Source: an uncultured Chloroflexota bacterium
GTDB taxonomy: Bacteria; Chloroflexota; Anaerolineae; Aggregatilineales; Phototrophicaceae
Direction: 5' to 3'
Assembly: GCA_903864435.1 (NCBI GenBank)
Contig: CAIPFY010000182.1
Location: 1-40,134, forward strand
Length of the DNA stretch: 40,134 bases
The notes under the pieces are model-generated. The model had not been told where the DNA came from and did no database searches. It worked only from the letters and a program-made list of their open reading frames with translations. This document shows positions 23,560 to 31,860 of the stretch, in pieces. A program made the position numbers and the translations under genes. The stretch's first letter is position 1, and each line of letters opens with the position of its first letter.

Positions 23560-23586
23560 ATTATACCCCCGATTACGAACTTGCAA
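23560..23586 (-). promoter_or_regulatory. Internal promoter for the binding-protein gene
   Basis: Minus strand TATAAT (23565-23560) with TTGCAA (23586-23581) at 15 bp spacing; the -35 box lies inside the end of the upstream permease gene. It would give extra transcription of the binding protein, which transporters need in excess. Spacing is short, so moderate confidence. Confidence 0.5.
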
Positions 23587-24595
23587 AACGACGTTTGAAC
23601 CACTCAGGCGGGTTCTGGATGAAGTTGTTGAGGACGATAGCCAGAATGAGTACCAACCCCACCACGATCGTCGTCGAATCGCCTTTCACACCACTCAGCG
23701 CCAACCCGTTCTTTAGGAGTTGGATGAGGATTAAACCGATCACCGTGCCGATGATCGTGCCGCTGCCGCCAAAAATGCTGGTTCCACCGATCACCACAGC
23801 GGCGATGGCATCCAGTTCCAAACCGGTTCCCATATCCGAACGGGTGGTGCTGACGCGAGAGACATAAATCCACGCGGCCATCCCCGCCATGAACCCCGAA
23901 AAGCTATAGATGACGAGTTTGTACAGAAATACGGGAATGCCGGAAAACCGTGCGCCCATCTCGTTATTGCCGATGGCGTATAGGCCGCGCCCGAAGGGGG
24001 TGCGCGCCAGAATAATGCCCACAATCACAGCCGCAATCACGACAATGATAAGCTGGTTGGGCACGCCTTTTTCGTAGCTCATGAAGTTCTTCTGACCCAT
24101 TTCAAAGAACCAGTCGGGGTAGCCACGCACCGAACGTGCCTGACTGATGCCTTCCGCCAACCCGCGATACAGCGCGAAAGTTGCCAGCGTCATAATCAGC
24201 GGCGGCAGCCCCAGCCGCACGATGAACAGGCCGTTCAGAAGGCCAGCCACCAGACCGACCACCAGCGTGAACGCAATCGCCAGTTCCAGCGGGAAACCGA
24301 GGTTCTTCCAACTGTAGCCGAGGACAATGGCGCACACCCCCATGATCGAACCCACTGACAGGTCAATACCGCCAGTAATGATAATCAGGGTCATGGGCAG
24401 CGCCACCAGCGCCACCTCGGTCACTAAGCGCCCTTGATTGAGAATGTTATCCACCGTCAAGAACTTATCGCTCTGGGTGGCTAACAGCAGCACCCCGACA
24501 ATCGTGATGACGAACAGGATGAATTCCTGACGGATCAGGAGGGCGCGCAGCGAAAAACCGGATTGTGCGGGCGCCTCGTTAGAAGATACAGTCAT
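23573..24595 (-). CDS. rhaQ: Rhamnose ABC transporter permease
   Basis: A 340-residue BPD_transp_2 permease (PF02653) with about 9-10 membrane helices. Family features: LIIITGGIDLSVGSIMGVC, the EAA-like region TPFGRGLYAIGNNEMGARFSGI and AIAAVVIGGTSIFGGSGTIIGT. It forms the channel with the other permease and is driven by the duplicated ATPase. It starts 20 bp after the upstream permease. The rhaP/rhaQ labels are by order only. The -35 box of the rhaS promoter lies in its last codons. Confidence 0.9.
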   Translation of the reverse strand: MTVSSNEAPAQSGFSLRALLIRQEFILFVITIVGVLLLATQSDKFLTVDNILNQGRLVTEVALVALPMTLIIITGGIDLSVGSIMGVCAIVLGYSWKNLGFPLELAIAFTLVVGLVAGLLNGLFIVRLGLPPLIMTLATFALYRGLAEGISQARSVRGYPDWFFEMGQKNFMSYEKGVPNQLIIVVIAAVIVGIILARTPFGRGLYAIGNNEMGARFSGIPVFLYKLVIYSFSGFMAGMAAWIYVSRVSTTRSDMGTGLELDAIAAVVIGGTSIFGGSGTIIGTVIGLILIQLLKNGLALSGVKGDSTTIVVGLVLILAIVLNNFIQNPPEWFKRRFASS

Positions 24596-24615
24596 AATGC
24601 CCTTCTTTAAATGCG

Positions 24616-25644
24616 TTACTGTCGGGACTGGCGGCGGCGGCGTAACACGTCCACCAGCACCGTGACCAGAATGAGTGTGCCTTGTACCGCTTTTAACCAG
24701 TAGGGCGACACGTTGATGAACACCATGGCGGAACCGATGGTCTTCACCAGAATGGCGGCCAGAGTAGAACCTAGCACCGTACCGGTACCGCCCAGAATAC
24801 TCACACCGCCCACCACCGCCGCCGTGATGACGAACATTTCCAGTCCGGGGGGCGCGGTGGCCTGAATCTGGTTAAACTGCGTCGCCAGCATCAAGCTGCA
24901 AATTCCGACCATCAGCCCGTTCAGGATGAAGGTAATCATGATGACGCGCCGCGTGTTGATGCCGGACAAACGCGCTGCTTCGGCGTTACCGCCCACCGCG
25001 TAGATCGAGCGTCCGGTTGCGCTGTAGCGCAGCCACAGGAACACCACGATGGTCAGGATCACCATGAAGTAGATGGTAGACGGGATGCCCAACCAGTCCT
25101 GTTGAGCGATGGTGTAGCCTTCCGGCAGGTTGTAAATGGTGTTGCCACCCGCCACAAGGATCAAACCGCCTTTGAGGATGCTGAACATCCCCAGCGTGAC
25201 CACAATGGCGGGAATGCGTAAGTAGGCGACGAAGAAGCCGTTCACCGCGCCGATGACCATCCCGCCGATGAGTGGCGCGACCCACGCGATGATGTTGACC
25301 AGCATTAAAGGCCAACCCGCATCCGCCAGCCCGACCGCCAGATTGCCGGAGAGGGTAATCAGCACACCGACCAGTGCCCCGCTGGAAATATCAATGTTGC
25401 CAGAGATAATGACCATCGAAACGCCGAGCGCCGCCACCGCGATATAGGCATTAGCGGCGAACACATCTTTCAAGTTGGTCTGCGATAGGAAACGCGGATT
25501 GCTGGTGCCGACTGCTACCATCAACACGATGATGACAATCAGCAGAATCCCTTCCTGCGAGCCGAAAAAGCCGCGCAGAGAGCTAAGGAAGCCGCCGTCC
25601 TTTTTGGAAGCGGCACCGGAGTTGGAATGGGTAGAAGCGGTCAT
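24616..25644 (-). CDS. rhaP: Rhamnose ABC transporter permease
   Basis: A 342-residue BPD_transp_2 permease homologous to the next one. Features: MVIISGNIDISSGALVGVL, a cytoplasmic SATGRSIYAVGGNAEAARLSGI loop region, and VVGGVSILGGTGTVLGSTLA. An N-terminal tail of about 35 polar residues precedes the first helix; the C-terminus is arginine-rich (RRRRQSRQ). The ATG overlaps the ATPase stop by 4 bp, so translation is coupled. Pairs with the second permease as a heterodimer. Confidence 0.9.
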   Translation of the reverse strand: MTASTHSNSGAASKKDGGFLSSLRGFFGSQEGILLIVIIVLMVAVGTSNPRFLSQTNLKDVFAANAYIAVAALGVSMVIISGNIDISSGALVGVLITLSGNLAVGLADAGWPLMLVNIIAWVAPLIGGMVIGAVNGFFVAYLRIPAIVVTLGMFSILKGGLILVAGGNTIYNLPEGYTIAQQDWLGIPSTIYFMVILTIVVFLWLRYSATGRSIYAVGGNAEAARLSGINTRRVIMITFILNGLMVGICSLMLATQFNQIQATAPPGLEMFVITAAVVGGVSILGGTGTVLGSTLAAILVKTIGSAMVFINVSPYWLKAVQGTLILVTVLVDVLRRRRQSRQ

Positions 25645-27188
25645 ACCTTGCTGCTTTCCGACAACTTGCGCTGGTTGTTCATGTTTCGCACCGCATCGCT
25701 CATCATAGCGGCGGCGATATTTTCTTGCGTAGCCTCCGCACGGCTGTATTCCGCCATAATCTCACCCTCACGCATGACCAGAATACGGTCACTCATGCCC
25801 AGAATTTCCGGCAATTCGCTGGAGATCATCAGAATGCCCAGCCCCTGCTGCGCGAGTTCGCTAATCAGGCGGTGAATTTCGGCTTTCGCGCCCACGTCTA
25901 CGCCGCGTGTCGGTTCGTCCATAATCAGCAACTTGGGTTTGCTGGCGAGCCATTTGCCCACCACCACCTTCTGCTGATTGCCGCCAGAGAGCTTGTTCAC
26001 CACCTGCTCACGGCTGTAAGCGCGAATGCTCAACTGCTTGATCGTCTTATCCGCCAGATCATTTTCGGCGTTGTTATCTACGAAAATGCCCTTCATCAGG
26101 GTACTCAACACCGCCATCGAGACATTTTCGCGGATTTTCATCTGCCGCACCAAGCCCTGCGTCCCGCGATCTTCCGGCACGTAGGCCACGCCCAGTTCCA
26201 TCGCCTGCGCTGGACTTTTGATCTGCACCGGCTTGCCTTCGATCAACACCTGACCACTCTCGGCGGGGGTGATGCCGAACACCACCTGCGCCAGTTCGCT
26301 GCGTCCGCTGCCCACCAACCCGGCCAGCCCCACGATTTCGCCCGCCCGCACCGTCATGGTGACATTCTTGGTCAGCGGCTTGCAACACAAATCGCGGACT
26401 TCCAGCACTTCATGTGTCACTTCACTCGGCAGTTTGGGGAACAGGTCGTTAATCGTGCGCCCCACCATCATGCGGATCAGGTCATCTTCAGAGGTTTCCG
26501 AGACGGGTTTGGTATCCACATAATGCCCGTCGCGCAGCACCGTCACGCGATCCGCCAGATCAAACACTTCCTGCAAACGGTGGCTGATGTAGATGATGCT
26601 CACGCCGCGCTGCTTGAGCAGGCGCACAATCTCGAACAAGCGCACCACATCGGCCTCGGTGAGGGCGGCGGTCGGTTCGTCCATAATCAGCACGCGGGCG
26701 TTGAGCGAGAGCGCCTTCGCAATCTCCACGCGCTGCCGGTTGCCCACCGTGAGCGCACCCACCTTGCGGTGCGGGTCAAGGTCGTGGATGTTGAGCGAGG
26801 TCAACAGTTCCAGCGACTTTTCGTTCATGGCTTTCCAGTCCAGCACGCTGAACGGCCCCATCCGGCGGCGCATCCCGTGACCCATGAAGATGTTCTCGGC
26901 AACGGTCAGTTCAGGGTACAGGCTGAGTTCCTGATAAATCGTGGCAATCCCCTGAAGCTGCGCCTGCCGGGGGTTATCGAAATGAACCGGCATCCCTTCA
27001 ATCTTCATCGTGCCGGTGTCGGGCTTATGCACACCGGAGATCACCTTGATGAGCGTGGACTTGCCCGCCCCGTTCTCACCGAGGAGCGCATGCACTTCAC
27101 CGGCTCGTGACTCGAAGCGCACATCGTTGAGCGCCTTCACGCCGGGAAACTGTTTACTGATATTCTCAAGTTCCAGAATTGCCGTCAT
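25641..27188 (-). CDS. rhaT: Rhamnose ABC transporter ATP-binding protein, duplicated ATPase
   Basis: A 515-residue protein with two ABC ATPase domains, as in RbsA/RhaT sugar importers. Domain 1: Walker A GENGAGKST (about 37-45), degenerate signature LTVGNRQRVEIAKAL and Walker B VLIMDEPTAAL. Domain 2: degenerate Walker A GLVGSGRSE, canonical signature KLSGGNQQKVVVGKWL and Walker B LLIMDEPTRGVDVG. The degenerate second Walker A is usual for this group. It powers sugar uptake with the two permeases. It starts 47 bp after the kinase gene stop and overlaps the permease start (ATGA). Not to be confused with the proton-symporter RhaT of enterobacteria. Confidence 0.93.
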   Translation of the reverse strand: MTAILELENISKQFPGVKALNDVRFESRAGEVHALLGENGAGKSTLIKVISGVHKPDTGTMKIEGMPVHFDNPRQAQLQGIATIYQELSLYPELTVAENIFMGHGMRRRMGPFSVLDWKAMNEKSLELLTSLNIHDLDPHRKVGALTVGNRQRVEIAKALSLNARVLIMDEPTAALTEADVVRLFEIVRLLKQRGVSIIYISHRLQEVFDLADRVTVLRDGHYVDTKPVSETSEDDLIRMMVGRTINDLFPKLPSEVTHEVLEVRDLCCKPLTKNVTMTVRAGEIVGLAGLVGSGRSELAQVVFGITPAESGQVLIEGKPVQIKSPAQAMELGVAYVPEDRGTQGLVRQMKIRENVSMAVLSTLMKGIFVDNNAENDLADKTIKQLSIRAYSREQVVNKLSGGNQQKVVVGKWLASKPKLLIMDEPTRGVDVGAKAEIHRLISELAQQGLGILMISSELPEILGMSDRILVMREGEIMAEYSRAEATQENIAAAMMSDAVRNMNNQRKLSESSKV

Positions 27189-27235
27189 AGTGCAGTTTGC
27201 TTTCCATCAAGCACAGGCGCATCGGCAGCCCGGCA

Positions 27236-28675
27236 TTAAATCTTGACCAGCTTCTCGAAGCGCGGATACACCGCGTCCCAATCGGCAGGGCTTTGCGGTT
27301 CGTAAGTCGTCATGCCGCTGGAACGGCTGAGAATAGACCGCGCTTCTGCCACATCCTTAAACTCGCCCAACGCCACCAACTGCACGATGGCATTCCCCAA
27401 CGCCGTTGCTTCCGCTGGCCCCGCCACCACCACGCGCCCGGTGGCATTGGCGGACATCTGGCACAGCAGCGCGTTCTTGCTGCCGCCGCCGATGATGTGC
27501 AGCGTATCGGCGGGCTGACCGCTGGCCTCGACCAGTTTGTTCAGCACGTTGCGATATTTGAGCGCGAGGCTTTCGTAGATCACGCGCATCACTTCGCCCA
27601 CGCTCTCTGGCACATGCTGACCGGTTTCGCGGCAGTAGTCGCGCACCCGTCCGGGGATGTCGCCCGGTGGGTAGAAGCGGTCATCGTCGGGGTCAATGAA
27701 GGACACAAACGGCTTGGCTTCTTGCGCCAGCGCCGCCAGTTCCGCGTATTCGTAATCGCGCCCCGCGTCCGCCCATGTCGCACGGCTCTGCTGCACCAGC
27801 CACATGCCGGCGATATTGCGCAGGAAGCGGAACGTGCCGTTGATGCCGCCCTCGTTGGTGGCATTGGCGGCGAAAGTGGCGTCCGTAATCACCGGACGAT
27901 CCAGTTCCAGACCGAGCAAGCTCCATGTGCCGCTGCTCAGGTAGGCGTAATTCTTGGTGGTGGTCGGCACCGCGACGACGGCGCTGGCGGTGTCGTGGCT
28001 GGCAGGGGCGATGACCTTCATGCCCTCGTACAGGCCATAGGTGGTACCGGGTTGCACGATTTCGCCAAACATTTCGGTGTTCGGCATGCCTAGCCGCCGC
28101 ATCAGTTCAAAGTCCCAACCGTTCAGGCGCGGGTTCCACACCTGATGGGTGCTGGCGTGGGTGAATTCGCTCAACTTCGCGCCGCACATCCAGTAATGGA
28201 ACAGGTCGGGGATGGGCAGGTAGGTCTTGGCAATATCGAACAGCGGGCTGTTGTGCTTGACCATTGCCGCCAACCGCCAGATGGTGTTCACGGGGATGAG
28301 TTGCAAGCCCGTGCGCTCATACAGTTCGCGCTTGGGAATGCGTTCGTACACCCATTCCATCATGCCTTCCCAGCTAGGGTCGCGGTAATGTAGCGGGTTG
28401 GCGACCAAGCGCCCGTCCCGGTCGAGCATGGCGAAGTCCACGCCCCACGCATCCACGCCCACCGAAGCCGCGCCGGGGGGGACGGCCTTCAGACCAGTTT
28501 GGATTTCATGCCACAGGCCCAGCGCATCCCAGTACAGCGAACCGTTCGCAAACACGGGGTTGTTCGCAAAGCGGTGTAGTTCATCGAGATGGAGTGTTTT
28601 GCCGTCAAAATGAACCTGCATCACGCGCCCGCTGGACGCGCCGAGGTCTACGGCAATTACCCGTTTATCAGTCAT
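27236..28675 (-). CDS. rhaB: Rhamnulokinase
   Basis: A 479-residue FGGY-family kinase of the rhamnulokinase type, phosphorylating L-rhamnulose at C1 with ATP in the cytoplasm. Markers: AVDLGASSGRVMQVHFDG at the N-terminus (8-25), SVGVDAWGVDFAMLDRDG, PASHDTASAVVAVP, SSGTWSLLGLEL, NEGGINGTFRFLRNIAGMWL and IGGGSKNALLCQM. The NEGG-to-MWL stretch is specific to rhamnulokinases among FGGY kinases. ATG 28675 has AAGGA 9 nt upstream. First gene of the operon, behind the promoter at 28784-28812. It supplies substrate for the class II aldolase; the isomerase step is missing from the window. Confidence 0.93.
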   Translation of the reverse strand: MTDKRVIAVDLGASSGRVMQVHFDGKTLHLDELHRFANNPVFANGSLYWDALGLWHEIQTGLKAVPPGAASVGVDAWGVDFAMLDRDGRLVANPLHYRDPSWEGMMEWVYERIPKRELYERTGLQLIPVNTIWRLAAMVKHNSPLFDIAKTYLPIPDLFHYWMCGAKLSEFTHASTHQVWNPRLNGWDFELMRRLGMPNTEMFGEIVQPGTTYGLYEGMKVIAPASHDTASAVVAVPTTTKNYAYLSSGTWSLLGLELDRPVITDATFAANATNEGGINGTFRFLRNIAGMWLVQQSRATWADAGRDYEYAELAALAQEAKPFVSFIDPDDDRFYPPGDIPGRVRDYCRETGQHVPESVGEVMRVIYESLALKYRNVLNKLVEASGQPADTLHIIGGGSKNALLCQMSANATGRVVVAGPAEATALGNAIVQLVALGEFKDVAEARSILSRSSGMTTYEPQSPADWDAVYPRFEKLVKI

Positions 28676-28783
28676 TCAAAAATCCTTGCAACAAACTACT
28701 TCACAAGAAGAACGCGCAGCCACCCAACTATTCTCAACCCACAACGCTTGCACTGAGTTTCGTTTGCTTTCGTTGTGTTATTA

Positions 28784-28812
28784 GTTGTATCGCATCCGGC
28801 AAGGTCTGTCAA
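28784..28812 (-). promoter_or_regulatory. Promoter of the rhamnose operon
   Basis: Minus strand TTGACA (28812-28807) and TACAAC (28789-28784) at exactly 17 bp. The start near 28777 would leave a leader of about 100 nt. Downstream, between the start and the gene, are near-repeated motifs CGAAAGCAAACGAAAC (about 28755-28771 region) that could bind a LacI- or DeoR-type regulator; no regulator gene is adjacent. Confidence 0.68.
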
Positions 28813-28912
28813 ATGAATGGGCTGCGATGGGGTCAAGCAAAACGCATGGTGAGGATGAGGGGCATTCGGGCTGTTTTCCTGCCAAACCGCCGTTATCCGC
28901 CCGGATTTCACC

Positions 28913-28941
28913 TTCACTGACACAAAGCACTCGATTATGAT
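28913..28941 (+). promoter_or_regulatory. Promoter of the MBL-fold hydrolase gene
   Basis: TTCACT (28913-28918) and TATGAT (28936-28941) at 17 bp spacing, giving a leader of about 24 nt before the ATG at 28971. Divergent from the rhamnose promoter about 100 bp away. Confidence 0.45.
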
Positions 28942-28970
28942 GACTTCCCGAAGGAAAATGGGATTCATCA

Positions 28971-29705
28971 ATGACTGATACGCTGATTCAACTCACTCCG
29001 CAAGTCTGGGTTTTTCCGTACGATCCCGATCCGGTGAAAATTCAACCGAACGTGGGCATCGTGATCGCCGGCAAGCACACCGTCCTGATTGACGGCGGCA
29101 ACAGCCCGCGCCACGCCCGCCGCGTGATGATCGCGCTGGATGATATTGACGCGCCGCCCGTGTCGCACGTCATTTACACCCACTACCACTGGGATCATGT
29201 GTTCGGGGCGATGGTGTTCGGCGCGACGGCGGTGGCGCATGAACTGTGCCGCAAACACTTGAGCGAGATGGCCGTCAAGCCCTGGAGCAACAGCTACATT
29301 CAGGAAGAAATCCAGCGTTCGCCCAGCCGCGAGCCTATTCTGCGGGCGATGGCGCGGGCGGTGGAAGACTGGCGCAGTTTTCGCATCGTGCAACCGGAAA
29401 TCGTTTTTAACCACACGCTGCGCCTGTATCTGGACGGTATCTCGTTTGAGCTAGAGCATGTGGGCGGCGCACACAGCCCGGATTCGATCACCGTTCGCGT
29501 GCCGGAAGCGCGGGTGTTGTTCACCGGTGACTCGCACTACCCGCCGCCGCCGCACAGCCGCAAACCGGGCGACACTTATGACGCGACCCTGAGCGAACGT
29601 TTCGCAGCCGACGAGCGTGTGAACTGGATCGTCGCCGGCCACGAAGCCCCGCGCACCCGCGCCGAATTTGCCGTCGCCAAACGCCCCGAACGCAACGGCG
29701 CTTAA
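28971..29705 (+). CDS. MBL-fold metallo-hydrolase
   Basis: A 244-residue metallo-beta-lactamase-fold protein (PF00753). Metal-binding residues: HYHWDH (71-76), H168 in GGAHSPDS, D187 in FTGDSHY and H224 in AGHEAPRT, a full dinuclear metal site. The substrate is unknown; the general class includes lactonases, glyoxalase II-like and other hydrolases. No signal peptide, so cytoplasmic. It is divergent from the rhamnose operon, which may mean shared regulation, although the product of the aldolase (lactaldehyde) is not a known substrate. Followed by a hairpin. Confidence 0.9.
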   Translation: MTDTLIQLTPQVWVFPYDPDPVKIQPNVGIVIAGKHTVLIDGGNSPRHARRVMIALDDIDAPPVSHVIYTHYHWDHVFGAMVFGATAVAHELCRKHLSEMAVKPWSNSYIQEEIQRSPSREPILRAMARAVEDWRSFRIVQPEIVFNHTLRLYLDGISFELEHVGGAHSPDSITVRVPEARVLFTGDSHYPPPPHSRKPGDTYDATLSERFAADERVNWIVAGHEAPRTRAEFAVAKRPERNGA

Positions 29706-29747
29706 CTTCTGCCTGCTAACCGTAACCGCTTCACCGCTCACCAATCC

Positions 29748-29786
29748 ATCGGCTTTCCTGATCTTTTAGGGGTTCGGAAAGCCGAT
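29748..29786 (+). terminator. Hairpin after the MBL-fold gene
   Basis: ATCGGCTTTCC (29748-29758) and GGAAAGCCGAT (29776-29786), a perfect 11-bp stem with a 17-nt loop, 43 bp after the stop. No continuous T run directly follows, so efficiency is uncertain. Confidence 0.6.
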
Positions 29787-29839
29787 TCACGCGATGTTTC
29801 AAAAAATTCACGCGAAATTCATGCTATTTGTAATATAAT

Positions 29840-29845
29840 GCAAGG
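29840..29845 (+). promoter_or_regulatory. AT-rich leader with possible -10 box
   Basis: The AT-rich stretch at about 29795-29885 differs sharply from the GC-rich surroundings. It contains a consensus-like TATAAT near 29835-29840, without an obvious -35 box. It is the probable promoter zone of the unknown gene that starts at 29925. The exact box position is approximate. Confidence 0.35.
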
Positions 29846-29924
29846 TGGGTTTGGGTTATTTTTAGGTTAAGGGTCTATAAAAACGCTACCTGTTTCGTTT
29901 ATTGACCTTGCAAGGATGATTGAC

Positions 29925-30485
29925 ATGCCATTACTGCATGACCGCACTCGCGCTTACTGGGAAACACTGGAAGCCGACAAGTTCGTTGGCGCGGTGTTCT
30001 ACGGGCCGCTGCGAGCGCAAATCAATGATCTCCATACACGGGTCAGCCTGTATACGGGTATCCTGCACCGTTCGATGAACGGTTCTATCCTGCGGTTAAG
30101 CGCCCCGCCAGCGGGCGGCCCGACCTCGGTTGTGCGCGTGCGTGACCTGTTCAAGCACATGCGGGCGTGCATGGCGGATGCCAGCGACATCATCAACGGC
30201 GAATGCGCCACCCTGAAGATTACGGCACACACCCATGAAGCGTATATCCTGCTCACGGTCAACGAACTGCACCGCTATTTGAGCAATATCGAACGCTGGT
30301 CAACTCACCTGCTGAACGATACCCTTGCCAACAGTGTCGCGCTGCCCGAACTGGGCAACACCTACGCGCACAATATCGCCCGCGAGTTGCTCGACCATCT
30401 GGAGGCCATCTACAGCCTGCTGGAATTTTCGCTGCACTATGCGGAGCTTTCCAACAATCGGCGGCTGCACAGCGCCACCGTCTAA
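29925..30485 (+). CDS. Hypothetical helical protein
   Basis: A 186-residue protein not recognised. It is soluble and mainly alpha-helical, with long amphipathic stretches (LFKHMRACMADASDIING, LLTVNELHRYLSNIERWSTH, IARELLDHLEAIYSLLEFSL) and several histidines. No signal peptide, membrane segment or catalytic motif. ATG 29925 has AAGGA 8-9 nt upstream; another in-frame ATG at 29916 overlaps that ribosome site. It is preceded by an unusually AT-rich leader. Its stop overlaps the convergent CutC gene stop by 4 bp. Confidence 0.6.
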   Translation: MPLLHDRTRAYWETLEADKFVGAVFYGPLRAQINDLHTRVSLYTGILHRSMNGSILRLSAPPAGGPTSVVRVRDLFKHMRACMADASDIINGECATLKITAHTHEAYILLTVNELHRYLSNIERWSTHLLNDTLANSVALPELGNTYAHNIARELLDHLEAIYSLLEFSLHYAELSNNRRLHSATV

Positions 30486-31150
30486 GCCAGCGCCTGCCGC
30501 AGCAACCGCACCCGCGCCCCATCTACAAGGCCGTTGGTGCGGGCTGCCGCGCCGAAATGGTATTCATCCACACCGACACTCGCCACGAACGCTGGCAACC
30601 GTTCCAGCGTCAACCCGCCTGAACTCACAAACCGGAACTCGGCACGGTAGGTTTCGCGCCAGCGGCGGACGCTTTCGCGCCCCGCCCACGCATCCGGCGC
30701 AGTCCCCGCCGTGTGAATGCGCCCCACCACGCCCACCAGCGCCCGCAGCGCCCCTTCAGGATCGCGGCACGAATCCAGCGCCCGATGCACCGTGACGGTC
30801 AGCGGCGCGGCGGCTGCCGCCACCTGCGCAATCTGCCCGATGTGCAAATCCCCTTCGGCGGTGTGTGCGCCGAACACCACGCCATCTGCGCCCGCCGCTT
30901 TCGCCGCCGCCACCGCCCCCAGCACCATGACCATCTCGGCAGGCGAATACACGAAATTTCGCGCATGAGGGCGAATCATGATATGTAGCATCAGATCAGG
31001 GGAGACGGCCCGCACCGCAGGCAGATCGTCCAGCGGCGGAGTCAAACCGCCCGCCGCAAGGTTGCGCAAAAATTCCACGCTGTCCGCGCCGCCATCCAGC
31101 GCAGCGCGGGCTTCCGATGGGGAGAGGACGGCAATTTCGAGGCCGGGCAT
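30482..31150 (-). CDS. cutC: CutC family protein
   Basis: A 222-residue TIM-barrel protein of the CutC family (PF03932). Matches include LEIAVLSPSEARAALDGGADSVEF at the N-terminus, LHIMIRPHARNFVYSPAEM, GADGVVFGAHTAEGDLHI, VTVHRALDS and the late FVSSGG. The family was linked to copper homeostasis, but its true activity is unsettled. The ATG at 31150 sits one base after the stop of the upstream gene (TAAGATG), so translation is coupled; a start at 31186 would overlap that gene by 35 bp and adds no conserved sequence. Last gene of a four-gene operon. Confidence 0.9.
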   Translation of the reverse strand: MPGLEIAVLSPSEARAALDGGADSVEFLRNLAAGGLTPPLDDLPAVRAVSPDLMLHIMIRPHARNFVYSPAEMVMVLGAVAAAKAAGADGVVFGAHTAEGDLHIGQIAQVAAAAAPLTVTVHRALDSCRDPEGALRALVGVVGRIHTAGTAPDAWAGRESVRRWRETYRAEFRFVSSGGLTLERLPAFVASVGVDEYHFGAAARTNGLVDGARVRLLRQALA

Positions 31151-31151
31151 C

Positions 31152-31841
31152 TTAACGCGCTGACCGGGCTGCACGTCCGCCCTCATCTACCAGCATCGCA
31201 AGGCGGGCGGTGAAATAGGCTTGCACGGGAACCCATAGCGCGGGAGCCGCCGCCCACCCCACGCAGGGAATGGCGAAAATCAACCCTAGCACCACGCTGG
31301 TGAAAAACGTCGCCAGCATCCACTGTACCGTGATATCCAGCCGTCCCCACAGGGTCACGAGGAGGTCGGTGAACTGGAAGTACACGCCGATATTGCGTTC
31401 CTCGGCATAACGCGCCGTGCCGAGCGCGATCATCGGCCACGTCACCACGTTATAGGCGATCAACAGCGGGGTGAGGCAGCACAGCAGGACGAGGTTGAAC
31501 GTATCGCCCAGAAAGCGGTTGTTGAACAGCAGACCCGTGCCGAGCAAGCAGCACAGCGGCAGCAGGTTTGGCAGGTTGTAGACGATCACCGCCGTCAGGA
31601 TACTGCCACCCGCCGCCATCCGTTCGCCCAGCCTGTCCCAGCGCGGCAGCGGGCGCGGTTGAGAAGCACGCAAGCCGCGAATCACATCGGCATGGTAGCC
31701 CAACACCAGCGCCCACGCGGCAAGGCCGATCAACACGGGCGAGAGGATGACGCCCACAAAAGACGCCACCGCCACCATGAGCAGTTTCTGCGCCCATTCT
31801 TTGTCTTGAAAAGCATAGGTCAGCGCACGCCCGAAGTTCAC
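31152..31841 (-). CDS. DUF4013 membrane protein
   Basis: A 229-residue membrane protein matching the DUF4013 pattern: MNFGRALTYAFQDKEWAQK at the start, then about 5-6 helices (for example LLMVAVASFVGVILSPVLIG, AVIVYNLPNLLPLCCLLGTG, WPMIALGTARYAEERN and VVLGLIFAIPCVGWAAAP). Function unknown. Start is GTG at 31841 with AGGGAGGG 4-5 nt upstream, 19 bp after the thioredoxin-like gene stop. Adjacent to CutC with a one-base gap. Confidence 0.8.
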   Translation of the reverse strand: MNFGRALTYAFQDKEWAQKLLMVAVASFVGVILSPVLIGLAAWALVLGYHADVIRGLRASQPRPLPRWDRLGERMAAGGSILTAVIVYNLPNLLPLCCLLGTGLLFNNRFLGDTFNLVLLCCLTPLLIAYNVVTWPMIALGTARYAEERNIGVYFQFTDLLVTLWGRLDITVQWMLATFFTSVVLGLIFAIPCVGWAAAPALWVPVQAYFTARLAMLVDEGGRAARSAR

Positions 31842-31860
31842 TCGCCCTCCCTTATTCCGG

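Noticed and set aside
23469-23603. 45-residue N-terminal extension of RhaS
   Set aside because: A standard signal peptide starts at 23468, and the extension covers the promoter and the end of the permease gene.
25725-27110. 461-codon plus-strand frame opposite the ABC ATPase
   Set aside because: It is the antisense of two intact ABC domains; its His/Arg-rich protein has no family features.
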